Shown here: positions 1-8,774 of the stretch, piece after piece
Position numbering within the stretch: the stretch's first letter is position 1
Layout of the letters: the number at the start of each line of letters is the position of its first letter
NCBI GenBank assembly: GCA_031292275.1
Contig: JARLHL010000114.1
Coordinates: forward strand, 1-64,000
Source: Desulfocapsaceae bacterium
GTDB lineage: Bacteria; Desulfobacterota; Desulfobulbia; Desulfobulbales; Desulfocapsaceae
Reading direction: 5' to 3'
Length of the DNA stretch: 64,000 bases
The notes under the pieces: model-generated
The model's database searches: none
Told to the model about the DNA's origin: nothing
Seen by the model: only the letters and a program-made list of their open reading frames with translations
Translations under genes and position numbers: made by a program

Positions 1-597
1 GCCGCAGATGCCGGGGAAGGGGTGTTCCTGCTTGAAAAGCTTCAGGGCCTGCTCATACCGGCCGTCGTTGATCAGGGCGATATAACCCTGGATGCTGACA
101 TGGGCAGGGCAGGTCGCCTTGCAGGGCGCCGTGCCCCGCTTATCCAGGGCATAGGCCCCCGGCATCCCCTGGGGATAGAGCTTGTAGGCCGCCTTGCGGT
201 CCCGAAGTCCCTCGTCGAATGCGTTTTTGGTGTCGACGGGACAGACCTTGGCGCATTCTCCGCAGCTGGTACATTTAGCCAGATCCACGTAACGGGGATG
301 CTGCAGGAGGTTGACAGTAAAGTTGCCGGCCTCGCCGCTGATGCTCTCCACCTCCGTCAAAGTGTGCAGGTTGATATTCAGATGGCGGCCTGCTTCGACC
401 AGCTTAGGAGAAATCACGCACATCGCACAGTCGTTGGTGGGAAAAGTCTTGTCCAACTGGGCCATCTTGCCGCCGATGGCGGGTTTACTCTCGACAAGGT
501 GGACCAGATAGCCGGAATTTGCCAGGTCCAGTGAGGCCTGAATCCCGGCGATACCGCCGCCGACCACCAGGACGGCCCCTGTAATTTCACGAGTCAT
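1..597 (-). CDS. HdrA-like FAD/iron-sulfur oxidoreductase (3' end outside window)
   Basis: N-terminal 199 residues of a heterodisulfide reductase subunit A-like flavoprotein; the frame stays open to base 1. Visible: a Rossmann FAD motif VVGGGIAG near residues 10-17, the HdrA signature around TNDCAMC (about residues 45-52), a [4Fe-4S] motif CTSCGECAKVCP near 116-127, and then CKATCPAHVSIQGYIA, typical of the N-terminal alpha-helical iron-sulfur domain of glutamate synthase small subunits. The protein is therefore an HdrA fused to a GltD-like module, a form common in sulfate reducers and probably used for electron transfer or flavin-based bifurcation in the cytoplasm (inference). AGGAG overlaps the end of the upstream HdrD-like gene and lies a few bases before the ATG at 597, so the two are a translationally linked operon. 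The exact electron carrier cannot be told. Confidence 0.9.
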   Translation of the reverse strand, partial: MTREITGAVLVVGGGIAGIQASLDLANSGYLVHLVESKPAIGGKMAQLDKTFPTNDCAMCVISPKLVEAGRHLNINLHTLTEVESISGEAGNFTVNLLQHPRYVDLAKCTSCGECAKVCPVDTKNAFDEGLRDRKAAYKLYPQGMPGAYALDKRGTAPCKATCPAHVSIQGYIALINDGRYEQALKLFKQEHPFPGICG

Positions 598-601
598 TGT
601 T

Positions 602-1912
602 TTATTCTCCTGTGTTGGGAAGATTGACCTCTTGCAGCTCCGGTCCAAGATAGATGCGCTCGTTTTCGGCCAGGATCCCGAGAGAGAGGGCAATGATGGT
701 CCAGAGATGAACGGTGCGGTAGGAGGCTCCGTGATGTTCTGCCAGGTCCTCGATCTGGGCATGACAGTTATGACAGGGGGTGATCACATAACTGGCCTGG
801 GTGGCCATGACCTGCTCATGCTTCAGGCGACCGTAATAAAATCGGGCCTCCCTGTAGCCATTCTGGAGAAAACCACCGCCACCGCCGCAGCAGTAGTTGT
901 TGGAACGGTTAGGGACCATGTCGATCAGATTTTCTTCGCCGACGATGGCCCTGACGACGTAGCGCAGCTCTTCGGCCAGCGGGTCGCCGAAGCTCTTCCG
1001 GACATGGTTGCAGGGATCCTGCACGGTGAATTTTATCTTGAGCTCCCGATTCCAGTCGGAGCTGACTTTCAGTTTTCCTTCCCGGATCCACTGGGCGTAG
1101 TATTTGACCATGGGGGCGATCTCGAGATCGGTCTTGATCCCGAATTTCTTCTGGCCCATCCAGACGGAATAGGTGGAGTGCCCGCATTCGGTGTTGAGAT
1201 AGACCTCGCAGCCCAAGGAATTGGCCTTTTGGATCGTGGTGGCGGCTATCTTCTCCCAGTTCTCCTCGTCGGCCAGGAACATGCAGTAGTTCTCTCCGGC
1301 CCACCCCTGGCTTCCATAGGTCCAGTCTACTCCGGCCAGATGCAGGATTTTCCACAGGGGGGCCATCTCCTCGGGCTCCTTCACCGGCTCCCGGGAATTC
1401 TGGCTGACAAAGAAACGGGCGCCCTGCTTGTCAATGGGCGCCTGCAGTTCCTCCCAGCCCGGCTGGGTATCGCGGACCTCCTGGAGTACGTCCTCGACCA
1501 CGAAGCGGAAATCCTCCTCGGAGATTCCTGTGGCGGCGCAGCTCATGTTCCTGAGGGCCATATCGCAGGAACCCAGGATCCCTTTGGGCCTTTTTTCCCG
1601 CGGCCAGAGTTTTCTTCCCTCGAAGATCAGCGCCGGGATATTGATTTTCATCGGACAGACGTACATGCAGCGGCCGCACATGGTACACATCCAGACCCAG
1701 GGGTGCTCTGTGATCTCTTCATCCAGGCCGTAGGCGACCATCCTGATGAATTTTCTGGGATCCATGTCTTCAAGCCCCGTTGCCGGGCACCCCGAGGCAC
1801 AGGCCCCGCAGGTCAGACAGAGACTCAGGTTCCCGCCCTCGGGCAGGATATCCTTCACCTTGTCCATGAAATTGGATTTTTTGTCTCTTTCTAAATGGAT
1901 AGCTACAGTCAT
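602..1912 (-). CDS. HdrD/DsrK-like iron-sulfur protein with CCG domain
   Basis: A 436-residue (Fe-S)-binding protein. Near the N terminus are two [4Fe-4S] motifs, CLTCGACASGCP and CTMCGRCMYVCP (within about residues 30-95). In the C-terminal half there is one clear cysteine-rich CCG motif: C in PCNHVRK, CCGGGGG, then CHNC. An earlier region with YCMF and TECGH may be a degenerate first CCG repeat. The family (HdrD, DsrK, TmcB and relatives) handles thiol/disulfide electron transfer via a noncubane cluster. ATG at 1912 is chosen because AAGGAG lies 5 nt upstream; a GTG at 1918 overlaps that site. The HdrA-like gene starts 4 nt after the stop. Partner membrane subunits are not visible, so whether it faces quinones or soluble carriers is unknown. 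Confidence 0.88.
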   Translation of the reverse strand: MTVAIHLERDKKSNFMDKVKDILPEGGNLSLCLTCGACASGCPATGLEDMDPRKFIRMVAYGLDEEITEHPWVWMCTMCGRCMYVCPMKINIPALIFEGRKLWPREKRPKGILGSCDMALRNMSCAATGISEEDFRFVVEDVLQEVRDTQPGWEELQAPIDKQGARFFVSQNSREPVKEPEEMAPLWKILHLAGVDWTYGSQGWAGENYCMFLADEENWEKIAATTIQKANSLGCEVYLNTECGHSTYSVWMGQKKFGIKTDLEIAPMVKYYAQWIREGKLKVSSDWNRELKIKFTVQDPCNHVRKSFGDPLAEELRYVVRAIVGEENLIDMVPNRSNNYCCGGGGGFLQNGYREARFYYGRLKHEQVMATQASYVITPCHNCHAQIEDLAEHHGASYRTVHLWTIIALSLGILAENERIYLGPELQEVNLPNTGE

Positions 1913-3036
1913 AGTCACTCCTTTTCAGATAAAAGTTCAATCCCAATAAAATATATCGGCCGCTGGATGAATTCGTATTTCAGGTATCGCTCTCCTCTCC
2001 GGCAGCTGTTGCCAGTGCTTTCAGCTTGATAATATTAATAAAAACAGATCATGTTCATAAAAAGACAAAGATTCTCGCCAGCGCATAATAATAGATTGAA
2101 ACAATGTGTCAAATCGATTATCCCTATAGGTAGGCCATCAGCCATACTGCTTTCCGTGGACAGAGTCCAGCCTGAGAACTCCTCTTGGAGGGCTGCGCAT
2201 TCATACAGGTCGGGAAGAGAGAGGGAGCAGGCTGCCGTCCATTCGCGGGAGGATAGAGGCAACAGGCCGGAGAGCCTGAAAGCACAGGGCCTGGTGATGG
2301 ACAGGCTGAATATGGCCTGATGAGCAAGGAAGCAGGAGCAGGTGCCAGGTCTCCGCATATTTTTTCCGGACGATGTGTCGGAAATCATTTGATCACCGGC
2401 GGCGGGGCATCCGGACAGGTTTTGGCCTTGGATCCTCCCGTACAACGCTCCATATGCAGGAAATCTTCAGGATCCTTCGTTTTCGCTGTTAATATTGTAT
2501 AATTTCAATTTTCAAACAGTATTACGCAATTATACCCTAACTACAAAAATAATTTATCTGTGATAGGAAAAGACGTTGCATAAATGTCATCACTCTGTTA
2601 GGATACTCTCAATGCATAATGTCATGAATATGATAGGAACATGATATCTTGACTACTATAATGTCGCTCTGCGAAAATTGTTTTTCCGATCCGATCGGTC
2701 GCTCTGGTTGTAATTGTATCGCCAGCTGATTGTCTCGCGTGGGAGAATTGCCGGCAGGTTGCCGGTCTTGGATTGAAATTTCAATTATTCAAGGCACTCA
2801 ACAGTGACTGTTGAAGCAGAGGCAATGCGGCATAGTCAACAGGAGAAAAACAACGGCAGGTCTATTCATCTGCAAGTCGTTTTTTCTGTAGAAAATTACT
2901 GCCGACCACACTATATATTTCAAGGCCTCCGGCAGAGCGAAGCAACAGCGCGACGCAACAGCGGCGTGCAACCAATTTAAAAGACCGGTCCCGGACCAGC
3001 GAGAGGGAAACCGGTGCTACTCGAGAGGACAAGATC
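1913..3036. other. long intergenic region, no supported gene
   Basis: About 1.1 kb between the divergent hdrD-like and LysR genes. Open frames here (for example 2035-2445 minus and 2051-2320 plus) have no recognisable composition, domain or ribosome binding site. The stretch 2490-2660 is strongly AT-rich and could hold promoters for either side, but no hexamer pair is convincing. Nothing resembling a tRNA, riboswitch or repeat copy was recognised. Confidence 0.5.
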
Positions 3037-3921
3037 ATCGAAACCAGGCATCTAAAAATATTCGTTGCGGTCTATAAGCACAAGAGCTTCACCAAGGCTT
3101 CTGAGCTCCTTCATACCAGCCAGCCGACAATCAGCGAACATATCCGAAACCTTGAGACCAGGCTTGACTGCCAGATGTTTGACCGGCTCGGTCGTTCTAT
3201 CATGCCCACTCTGGAGGCGGATATTCTGTATCCCAGGGCCCTGGCCATCCTGGAGGATATCAAACGACTGGAGGAAGAAGTGACATCGGCCAGAAAAGAT
3301 ATATCGGGTGAGCTCGTCATAGGCGCCAGCACCATGCCAGGCACGTATATCCTGCCTGAAATAGCTGCCACATTCAAAATGCAGCATCCCGGCATCTCCT
3401 TCGAAATCCGGACCAACGATTCCGCCCAGGTGGCGAACGCGGTCCTCAATCATGAGCTCATGCTGGGTATTGTCGGGGCCAAGATAGTATCCAAGAAGCT
3501 TAATTATCATCCTTTCCTCGAGGATGAGCTGGTCCTGGCGGCATCGACCAAAAGGAAGATCGCCTCCACCATTACCCTTGACGAGCTGAAAGAACTTCCC
3601 TTTCTGATGAGAGAGGAGGGCTCCGGTACCAGGAAGACCATCGAGGGCTTTCTCTCCCAGAAGGGCGTGGATATCGATCAGCTCGATACCTGCGCGGTGC
3701 TCGGATCCAGTGCCGCCATCCAGGAAGGGATCAAATCCGATATGGGGGTATCGATACTCTCCCGGCATGCGATTCAGGATGGACTCAAGTTCAAACAGAT
3801 CCAGGAAATCGCAATTGAAGGTATGACCATGCGGCGGACCTGCTACATTATTACCGCCAAGAAACGAACCCTCCCCAATCAGTACCAGGTCTTTCTTGCC
3901 TCGATGCTGAACAAGCAATGA
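3037..3921 (+). CDS. LysR-family transcriptional regulator with apparent ATC start
   Basis: A 294-residue LysR-type regulator. The N-terminal helix-turn-helix (about residues 3-62) reads TRHLKIFVAVYKHKSFTKA then SQPTISEHIRNLE; a long linker helix follows (IKRLEEEVTSARKD) and a periplasmic-binding-protein-like effector domain from about residue 90 (GELVIGASTMPGTYILPE). Back to the in-frame stop at 2833 there is no ATG, GTG or TTG before the HTH; the first ATG (3175) would delete it. Codon 3037 is ATC, followed by GAAACCAGGCATCTA (ETRHL), the usual start point of this subfamily, and GAGAGGA lies a few bases upstream. Either ATC initiates or one base of an ATG has changed. It is 39 bp upstream of the pterin-binding methyltransferase gene, which it may control (inference). 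Confidence 0.85.
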   Translation: METRHLKIFVAVYKHKSFTKASELLHTSQPTISEHIRNLETRLDCQMFDRLGRSIMPTLEADILYPRALAILEDIKRLEEEVTSARKDISGELVIGASTMPGTYILPEIAATFKMQHPGISFEIRTNDSAQVANAVLNHELMLGIVGAKIVSKKLNYHPFLEDELVLAASTKRKIASTITLDELKELPFLMREEGSGTRKTIEGFLSQKGVDIDQLDTCAVLGSSAAIQEGIKSDMGVSILSRHAIQDGLKFKQIQEIAIEGMTMRRTCYIITAKKRTLPNQYQVFLASMLNKQ

Positions 3922-3960
3922 TCGTTTCTTCACCTAAAAACAGGCGCGGCCTCACCTCAT

Positions 3961-4743
3961 ATGCAGATTGTTGCTGATAACCTGACCATTACCAGCACCA
4001 GTATTGCAAACGCAGTGCAGCAGAGAGATCCAGGACCCATCATGGATCTGGTGCGGCGCTGCGAGGCCGCCGGCGCCGGGATGATCGATATTAATTCCGG
4101 CCCGCTCACTCGTGCCCCGGCAGAAACAATGGCTTTTTTGGTCGAAAGCGTCCAAAAGGCCACCAGTCTCCCCCTGCTCCTGGACACATCCAATCCTGTT
4201 GCCATGGAAGCAGGCCTGATGACCTGCAGGAGCAAGGCCATTATCAATGGTTTTTCTCTGGAACCGGATAAACTCACCAATATCCTGCCCCTGGCCCGAA
4301 GGTTCAATACCAGGATTATCGGCTATCTCCTCTACCCCGACAGCAATGTCCCGACCAGCGGCACAGAACGGCTGACGGTGGCCCTGGAACTCTACGCCCG
4401 ATTCGTAGAAGCGGAACTGGCCCCGGAGCAGCTGATCATCGATCCGGTTGTCCCGCCTCTGATCTGGCCCAATGGTCACAGCCAGGCCATGGACGTCGTC
4501 CAGGTCATCAGGACCCTGCCCGACCTGCTGGACTTCAGGGTAACCAGCATAGCGGGAATCTCCAATCTGACCAGCGGTCCCGGCGACGCGCCCCGCAAGC
4601 CCGTCTTTGAACAGTGTTATGTTGCCATGCTGGCCGAGGCCGGCCTCGACATGGCCCTCATGAATGTGACGCATGCGGGGACCATGACTGCGGTCCAGGC
4701 CTGCAACACCCTCACCGGCACTAAAATATTTTCCTGGATCTAA
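3961..4743 (+). CDS. Pterin-binding methyltransferase, AcsE/MtrH-like
   Basis: A 260-residue TIM-barrel protein of the dihydropteroate synthase-like pterin-binding superfamily. Signs: AGAGMIDINSGP near residues 37-48, LLLDTSNP near 75-82, IINGFSLEP near 97-105, LIIDPVVPP near 159-167 and the C-terminal NVTHAG. The length equals that of methyltetrahydrofolate:corrinoid methyltransferases (AcsE type), which move a methyl group from methyl-H4folate to a corrinoid protein. No corrinoid protein or CO dehydrogenase gene is in the window, so it may serve a demethylation or anabolic role instead of the Wood-Ljungdahl pathway. No strong ribosome binding site precedes the ATG. True DHPS (FolP) is less likely because folP genes usually sit with other folate genes. 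Confidence 0.8.
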   Translation: MQIVADNLTITSTSIANAVQQRDPGPIMDLVRRCEAAGAGMIDINSGPLTRAPAETMAFLVESVQKATSLPLLLDTSNPVAMEAGLMTCRSKAIINGFSLEPDKLTNILPLARRFNTRIIGYLLYPDSNVPTSGTERLTVALELYARFVEAELAPEQLIIDPVVPPLIWPNGHSQAMDVVQVIRTLPDLLDFRVTSIAGISNLTSGPGDAPRKPVFEQCYVAMLAEAGLDMALMNVTHAGTMTAVQACNTLTGTKIFSWI

Positions 4744-4747
4744 ACAG

Positions 4748-4786
4748 ACGTGATTTCTTCACGTAAGGCTCACTGGCGGCCTTACG
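4748..4786. terminator. Hairpin between convergent genes
   Basis: CGTAAGGC (4762-4769) pairs with GCCTTACG (4779-4786) over a 9-nt loop; it lies between the convergent methyltransferase and transglutaminase-like genes and overlaps the stop of the latter. An overlapping hairpin, ACGTGA/TCACGT (4748-4764), competes with it. No T-run follows, so intrinsic termination is only plausible. Confidence 0.4.
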
Positions 4787-5351
4787 GCAAATCCGGTAAA
4801 TGGGCGTTGAGGTCTTCGATGGTCCTGTTTACCGTGAGGGCCGTGACCACATTTTCCAGAGGGAAGGCTAGAATTTCCGGCAGGATCCGCTCCCCTTCGC
4901 CATCAGAGTGATAGGCCAAGGCCTCAACAGGCGGACAGAACCGGGCATTCACACCTGCCTTGTTGCCGCGGGGATCGATCCGGTACCAGCCATATTCCTG
5001 CAGGAAGACCGCATTCAGGCCATGCAGGCAGTATCTGCCATCCTCTAAACGCAACCGTTGGTAACAGAGCCCGGCCGGGACCCCGCCCGCCCGCAGCAGG
5101 GCCGCCAGCAGATGGCTCTTGGCATAGCAGAAGCCGGTCCGGAAGCGAAGGACATCGGAGGCAATGCAGGTCACCGGTCCCTGGCCCCGATCCCAGCTGT
5201 GGCTGATCTGGTCCCGGACCCACAGGAAGGCCTTCTCGGCAAACTGCCCATCGGTATCGTTGACGGATCGCAATTCTGCAGACAAATCCCTGATGGACCC
5301 ATGCTGCCAATCAATGATCATACTGTGCTGCAGATATCCGGACAGTTCCAT
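4782..5351 (-). CDS. Transglutaminase-like superfamily protein
   Basis: A 189-residue protein with the cysteine-protease-like transglutaminase core. The presumed triad is Cys in FRTGFCYAKSHLLAAL (about residue 77), His in YCLHGLNAVFL and Asp in WYRIDPRGN. The spacing and the 'GFCYAKSHLL' start of the catalytic helix are typical of prokaryotic transglutaminase-like proteins, many of which act as cysteine proteases or amidases. No signal peptide is seen, so it is probably cytoplasmic. ATG at 5351 follows GGGAGAAGAGAT; an upstream ATG at 5417 would add 22 Arg/Gly-rich residues and is less likely. Substrate unknown. It is not obviously linked to the liv operon that begins 150 bp upstream on the same strand. 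Confidence 0.78.
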   Translation of the reverse strand: MELSGYLQHSMIIDWQHGSIRDLSAELRSVNDTDGQFAEKAFLWVRDQISHSWDRGQGPVTCIASDVLRFRTGFCYAKSHLLAALLRAGGVPAGLCYQRLRLEDGRYCLHGLNAVFLQEYGWYRIDPRGNKAGVNARFCPPVEALAYHSDGEGERILPEILAFPLENVVTALTVNRTIEDLNAHLPDLP

Positions 5352-5501
5352 ATCTCTTCTCCCTCGCCGGGCCATGCTGCCGGCCGTTTTCCTTCCCTCT
5401 TCCACCTTTTCCCCCATCCCGGCACGCCGATCACGTAAAAAAGCAAGCAGGACCGAGAGAGAATGTTTTTCTCGAGAACACCGGAAGATGACGTCTTTTT
5501 T

Positions 5502-6209
5502 TCAGATGGCCTGGCCCAGATAGGCGCTGATAATGGCGGCCTCTGACCGCAGGGTCTGGGCAGGGCCATCCATCACCATCTTTCCCGATTCGAGGACATA
5601 GGCATGGGAGGAGGAGGCCAGGGCCAGGTGGGCGTTCTGCTCCACCAGGAGTATGGTCAGGCCTTCAGCCTTGAGCTGGGCAATGGTTTCAAATACCGCC
5701 TGCACCATCTTGGGGGCAAGCCCCAGGGAGGGCTCGTCCAGAAGCAAAAGCTTCGGTCGGGCCATCATTCCCCGGGCAATGGCCAGCAGCTGCTGCTCAC
5801 CGCCGGAGAGGGAACCCGCCATCATCTGACGCCGCTCCCCCAGGATCGGGAAACGTTCCTCCATCCGCACCACGTCCTGCATCACCTCCCGAATTGGCCG
5901 CCTGTACCCGCCCAGCTCCAGATTTTCCCTGACTGTCATCCCGGCCAGGACCTGTCTGCCCTCAGGGACCTGGACCAGGCCCTCGGACACCCGCCGGTGC
6001 GCGGGAAGCCGGGTGATATCCCGTCCGTCAAACAGGATCCTTCCCCGGCGTGCCGGCACCACCCCGCTGACGGCATTAAGGATGGAGGTCTTGCCGGCAC
6101 CGTTGGGGCCGATCAGGGTGACGACAGTTCCCTTTTTCACCTGGAACGAGACCCTGCGGACCACCTCCAAAGGGCCATAGGCCACGGTCAGTTCAACAAT
6201 CTCAAGCAT
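5502..6209 (-). CDS. livF: Branched-chain amino acid-type ABC transporter ATPase LivF
   Basis: ABC ATPase of about 235 residues. Walker A GPNGAGKTS (about residues 35-43), Q-loop region VQVPEGRQVL, signature LSGGEQQLLAIARGM and Walker B LLLLDEPSLGLAP are intact; the PEGRQVLAGMTVRENLELG stretch is typical of LivF. It energises uptake of a branched-chain amino acid or related amide/short acid together with LivG. It is the last gene of livKHMGF. ATG at 6209 overlaps the livG stop by 8 bases and gives the usual MLEI start; a GTG at 6218 would add three residues. Confidence 0.93.
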   Translation of the reverse strand: MLEIVELTVAYGPLEVVRRVSFQVKKGTVVTLIGPNGAGKTSILNAVSGVVPARRGRILFDGRDITRLPAHRRVSEGLVQVPEGRQVLAGMTVRENLELGGYRRPIREVMQDVVRMEERFPILGERRQMMAGSLSGGEQQLLAIARGMMARPKLLLLDEPSLGLAPKMVQAVFETIAQLKAEGLTILLVEQNAHLALASSSHAYVLESGKMVMDGPAQTLRSEAAIISAYLGQAI

Positions 6210-6969
6210 GGCTTTCACTCACTCCCAGGTAAGCCTCGATGACTTCAGAATGGTGGCTCACCTGCTCCGGATTGCCAGTGGTCAGGGTACGCCCGAAATT
6301 CAGCACGGTGATTCGGGAACAGAGTCCCATCACAAAGGCCATGTTGTGTTCGATAAGCAGGAGGGTCATCCCCTCGGCCGCCAGGGATTGAACCAGACGC
6401 CCCATCTCTTGCACCCCCTTCTGCCGCATCCCCGCCACCGGTTCGTCAAGGAGGAGCAGGCGGGGACGGGAGGCCAGGGCCCGGGCTATCTCCAGCCGGC
6501 GCCGTTCTCCATAGGAGAGGGCCTTTGCAGGAAAGTCGGCCCGGGCTTCAATGCCGACCCGCCGCAGGCAGGCCAAGGCCTCAATCCGCTGATCCTTCTC
6601 CCGCCGCCGGGCCGACGGCAGGCAGAACAAGCGGGGGAAAAACGGACGGGAGGCCACCATATGCTGACCGGCCATAACATTTTCCAGACAGGTCATGGCC
6701 GGAAAGATGCGGATATTCTGAAAGGTCCGCGCCACCCCCATGGCCGCCAGCCGGTGGGCAGGAAGGCCGTGGACAGCCTGCCCGTCCAGCAGCACCTCGC
6801 CGGAGCTGGGGGCGGTGATCCCGCTTAAGATATTGATGAGCGTTGTCTTCCCGGCACCGTTGGGCCCGATGAGCCCGTGCACTCCACCCTTCTCAACCTC
6901 AAGGCATACACCGTCCAGGGCCTTCACCCCGCCGAAAGTGCGGGTGACGTCTCTGACCTGCAGCAGCAC
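6202..6969 (-). CDS. livG: Branched-chain amino acid-type ABC transporter ATPase LivG
   Basis: A 255-residue ABC ATPase. Walker A GPNGAGKTT (about residues 35-43), LivG-type FQNIRIFPAMTCLENVM, signature LSYGERRRLEIARALA, Walker B LLLLDEPVAGM and the H-loop in LLLIEHNMAFVMGL are all present. In this family it pairs with LivF on the cytoplasmic face of the LivH/LivM permease. It starts 3 nt after livM stops and overlaps livF, so the operon is tightly coupled. Confidence 0.94.
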   Translation of the reverse strand: MLLQVRDVTRTFGGVKALDGVCLEVEKGGVHGLIGPNGAGKTTLINILSGITAPSSGEVLLDGQAVHGLPAHRLAAMGVARTFQNIRIFPAMTCLENVMAGQHMVASRPFFPRLFCLPSARRREKDQRIEALACLRRVGIEARADFPAKALSYGERRRLEIARALASRPRLLLLDEPVAGMRQKGVQEMGRLVQSLAAEGMTLLLIEHNMAFVMGLCSRITVLNFGRTLTTGNPEQVSHHSEVIEAYLGVSESHA

Positions 6970-6972
6970 GAC

Positions 6973-7863
6973 CTAAACCTCCTCGGCGACTGCCGCAGGC
7001 GGCAGCCCTGCCTGCGGCCTCCCGGGCCTCGTAAAGACCGAGACCAGACCGTTGGGGAGAAAGAGGATCACCAGCAAGAGGATCAGCCCGTTTGCCGCCA
7101 TCCGCACAGGGCCTGCAGCGACACCGGTCCCCCGCAGGATTTCAGGCAGGGCCGTGAGCAGGAAGGCCCCCAGCATCGGGCCGTACCAGCACCGGACACC
7201 GCCGACGATATTGTAGATCAGCAGGTCCACCGCCACCGAAAAGCCGAACTCCCGGGGAGTGATGATGTAGTTGAGATGGGCGTAGAGCCCTCCGGCCAGC
7301 CCCGCCAGCAGGGCCCCCAGAGTGAAGGCCAGGGTCTTGTAATAGGTAGTGTTGATACCCATAGCCGCGGCGGCGGTTTCATCCTCCCTGATGCTCTCGA
7401 AACACCAGCCCGCCCGGGAGCGGCGCAATCTGGCGATACTGTAGCCAGCCAGAGCCAGGGTCAGATATATTCCCCAGGTCTTTGTAAGATTGGGGATCCC
7501 CACCAGCCCCTGGGCGCCGCCGGTGATGTCAAGATTGAGGACGATGATACGGACGACTTCCCCGAAGCTCAAGGTGGCAATGGCCAGGAACACCCCCCTG
7601 AGCCTCAGCACCGGCAGGCCGATCACCAGCCCTACCAGCCCGGAGAGGATCGAGCCGATGGCGACGGAGAGGAGAAAGGGGAATCCGCACTTCATGGTCA
7701 GGATGCCGGCCGTATAACCGCCGATGGCGGCAAAGGCTGCGCTGCCCAGCGACAGCTGGCCCGCCGCCAGGGTCAGATAAAGACTTAAAGCCAGCAGGGC
7801 GTTGATGCCGATGAAATTAACCAGACTGCCGTAGATGGCAAAAAATTGTCCAAGGGCTTCCAC
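6973..7863 (-). CDS. livM: Branched-chain amino acid-type ABC permease LivM
   Basis: A 296-residue inner-membrane permease with about eight to ten hydrophobic segments. The conserved LivM core is seen in LTLAAGQLSLGSAAFAAIGG near residue 30 and in GVFLAIATLSFGEVVRIIV, and the EAA-like cytoplasmic loop reads AAAAMGINTTYYKTLAF. The C-terminal tail after residue 280 is Pro/Ala-rich and probably cytoplasmic. It begins 2 nt after livH ends. With LivH it forms the translocation path. Confidence 0.93.
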   Translation of the reverse strand: MEALGQFFAIYGSLVNFIGINALLALSLYLTLAAGQLSLGSAAFAAIGGYTAGILTMKCGFPFLLSVAIGSILSGLVGLVIGLPVLRLRGVFLAIATLSFGEVVRIIVLNLDITGGAQGLVGIPNLTKTWGIYLTLALAGYSIARLRRSRAGWCFESIREDETAAAAMGINTTYYKTLAFTLGALLAGLAGGLYAHLNYIITPREFGFSVAVDLLIYNIVGGVRCWYGPMLGAFLLTALPEILRGTGVAAGPVRMAANGLILLLVILFLPNGLVSVFTRPGRPQAGLPPAAVAEEV

Positions 7864-7865
7864 GC

Positions 7866-8756
7866 TCAGGCCTCCCGCATCTTCCTGCGTCCGAAGATAC
7901 CTGAAGGCCGCAGGATCAGGACCGCGAAGAGAACGGTGAAGGCCACCGCATCCCGCAAGTTGGAGGTCCCGGTGATGGCCACAGTCAGGACCTCGCTGAG
8001 ACCGAAGGCCAGACCGCCGATGATGGCACCGGGGATGCTGCCCATGCCGCCCAGGATGATGACGGCCAGCCCCTTCAGCTCGATGGAGCGGCCCATGTCC
8101 GGCGAGAGGGAATCGAAATACAGGCCGAAGAGGATCCCGGCAGCCCCTCCCAAGGCCGATGAGATGAAGAAGGTGAAGGCGATGATGCCGTCCACATGAA
8201 TACCCAGGAGCCGGGCTGTGCGGTCGTTTTCCGCCACAGCCCGGATGGCCTTGCCCGCCCGGGCCCGGTTCAGGAACTGGGTCAGGCCGACCATCAGCAG
8301 GAGGGCCACGGCCACGATCTCCACCTGCAGGGAGGTGATGGAGATGCCTCCCCAGCGCCAGATATGAACCGAAACGGTATGGGCGGGGAAACGCACGGTG
8401 CGGGCCCCGAAGAGGCCCAAGGCGGCGCTCTCGAAGATGATGGCCATGGCAATACTCGAGATCAGCCCGGAAAAGTTGGAGTCGGCCCGCTGTCGCAGCG
8501 GGGCAAAGGCGACCCTGTCCAGAATCAGGCCGAGCACGCCGCAGGCCAGCACCGAGGCCGGAAAGGCCAGCCAGAGGGAAAGGCCGGCGGTCTCCACCAG
8601 CCAGAGGGCCAGGAGACCGCCCAGAGTGAAGACAGCGGCATGGGCCAGGTTCAGGATGTCAAGCACACCGAAGACCAGCGTGTACCCCACCGCAAAGAGT
8701 CCGTAGACGCTGCCGATAAAGAGACCGTTAATCAGCTGTTGAGCCAGAAGGTCCAT
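7866..8756 (-). CDS. livH: Branched-chain amino acid-type ABC permease LivH
   Basis: A 296-residue inner-membrane permease. The N terminus LINGLFIGSVYGLFAVGYTL and the following VLDILNLAHAAVFTLGG are diagnostic of LivH. The coupling loop RAVAENDRTARLLGI and LAVIILGGMGSIPGAIIGG near residues 235-255 are also standard. It sits 18 nt downstream of the binding-protein gene. The substrate cannot be read from the permease. Confidence 0.94.
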   Translation of the reverse strand: MDLLAQQLINGLFIGSVYGLFAVGYTLVFGVLDILNLAHAAVFTLGGLLALWLVETAGLSLWLAFPASVLACGVLGLILDRVAFAPLRQRADSNFSGLISSIAMAIIFESAALGLFGARTVRFPAHTVSVHIWRWGGISITSLQVEIVAVALLLMVGLTQFLNRARAGKAIRAVAENDRTARLLGIHVDGIIAFTFFISSALGGAAGILFGLYFDSLSPDMGRSIELKGLAVIILGGMGSIPGAIIGGLAFGLSEVLTVAITGTSNLRDAVAFTVLFAVLILRPSGIFGRRKMREA

Positions 8757-8774
8757 CAGGCACCCCCAGCCCGG

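Noticed and set aside
632-1894. A 420-codon open frame on the + strand opposite the HdrD-like gene
   Set aside because: It is antisense to a gene with clear iron-sulfur motifs and has no ribosome site or recognisable product; long antisense frames are common in GC-rich coding DNA.
6877-7788. A 303-codon + strand frame opposite livM and livG
   Set aside because: Gln/Pro/His/Arg-rich composition typical of a complement of membrane-protein codons, no domain, and it crosses two well-supported genes.
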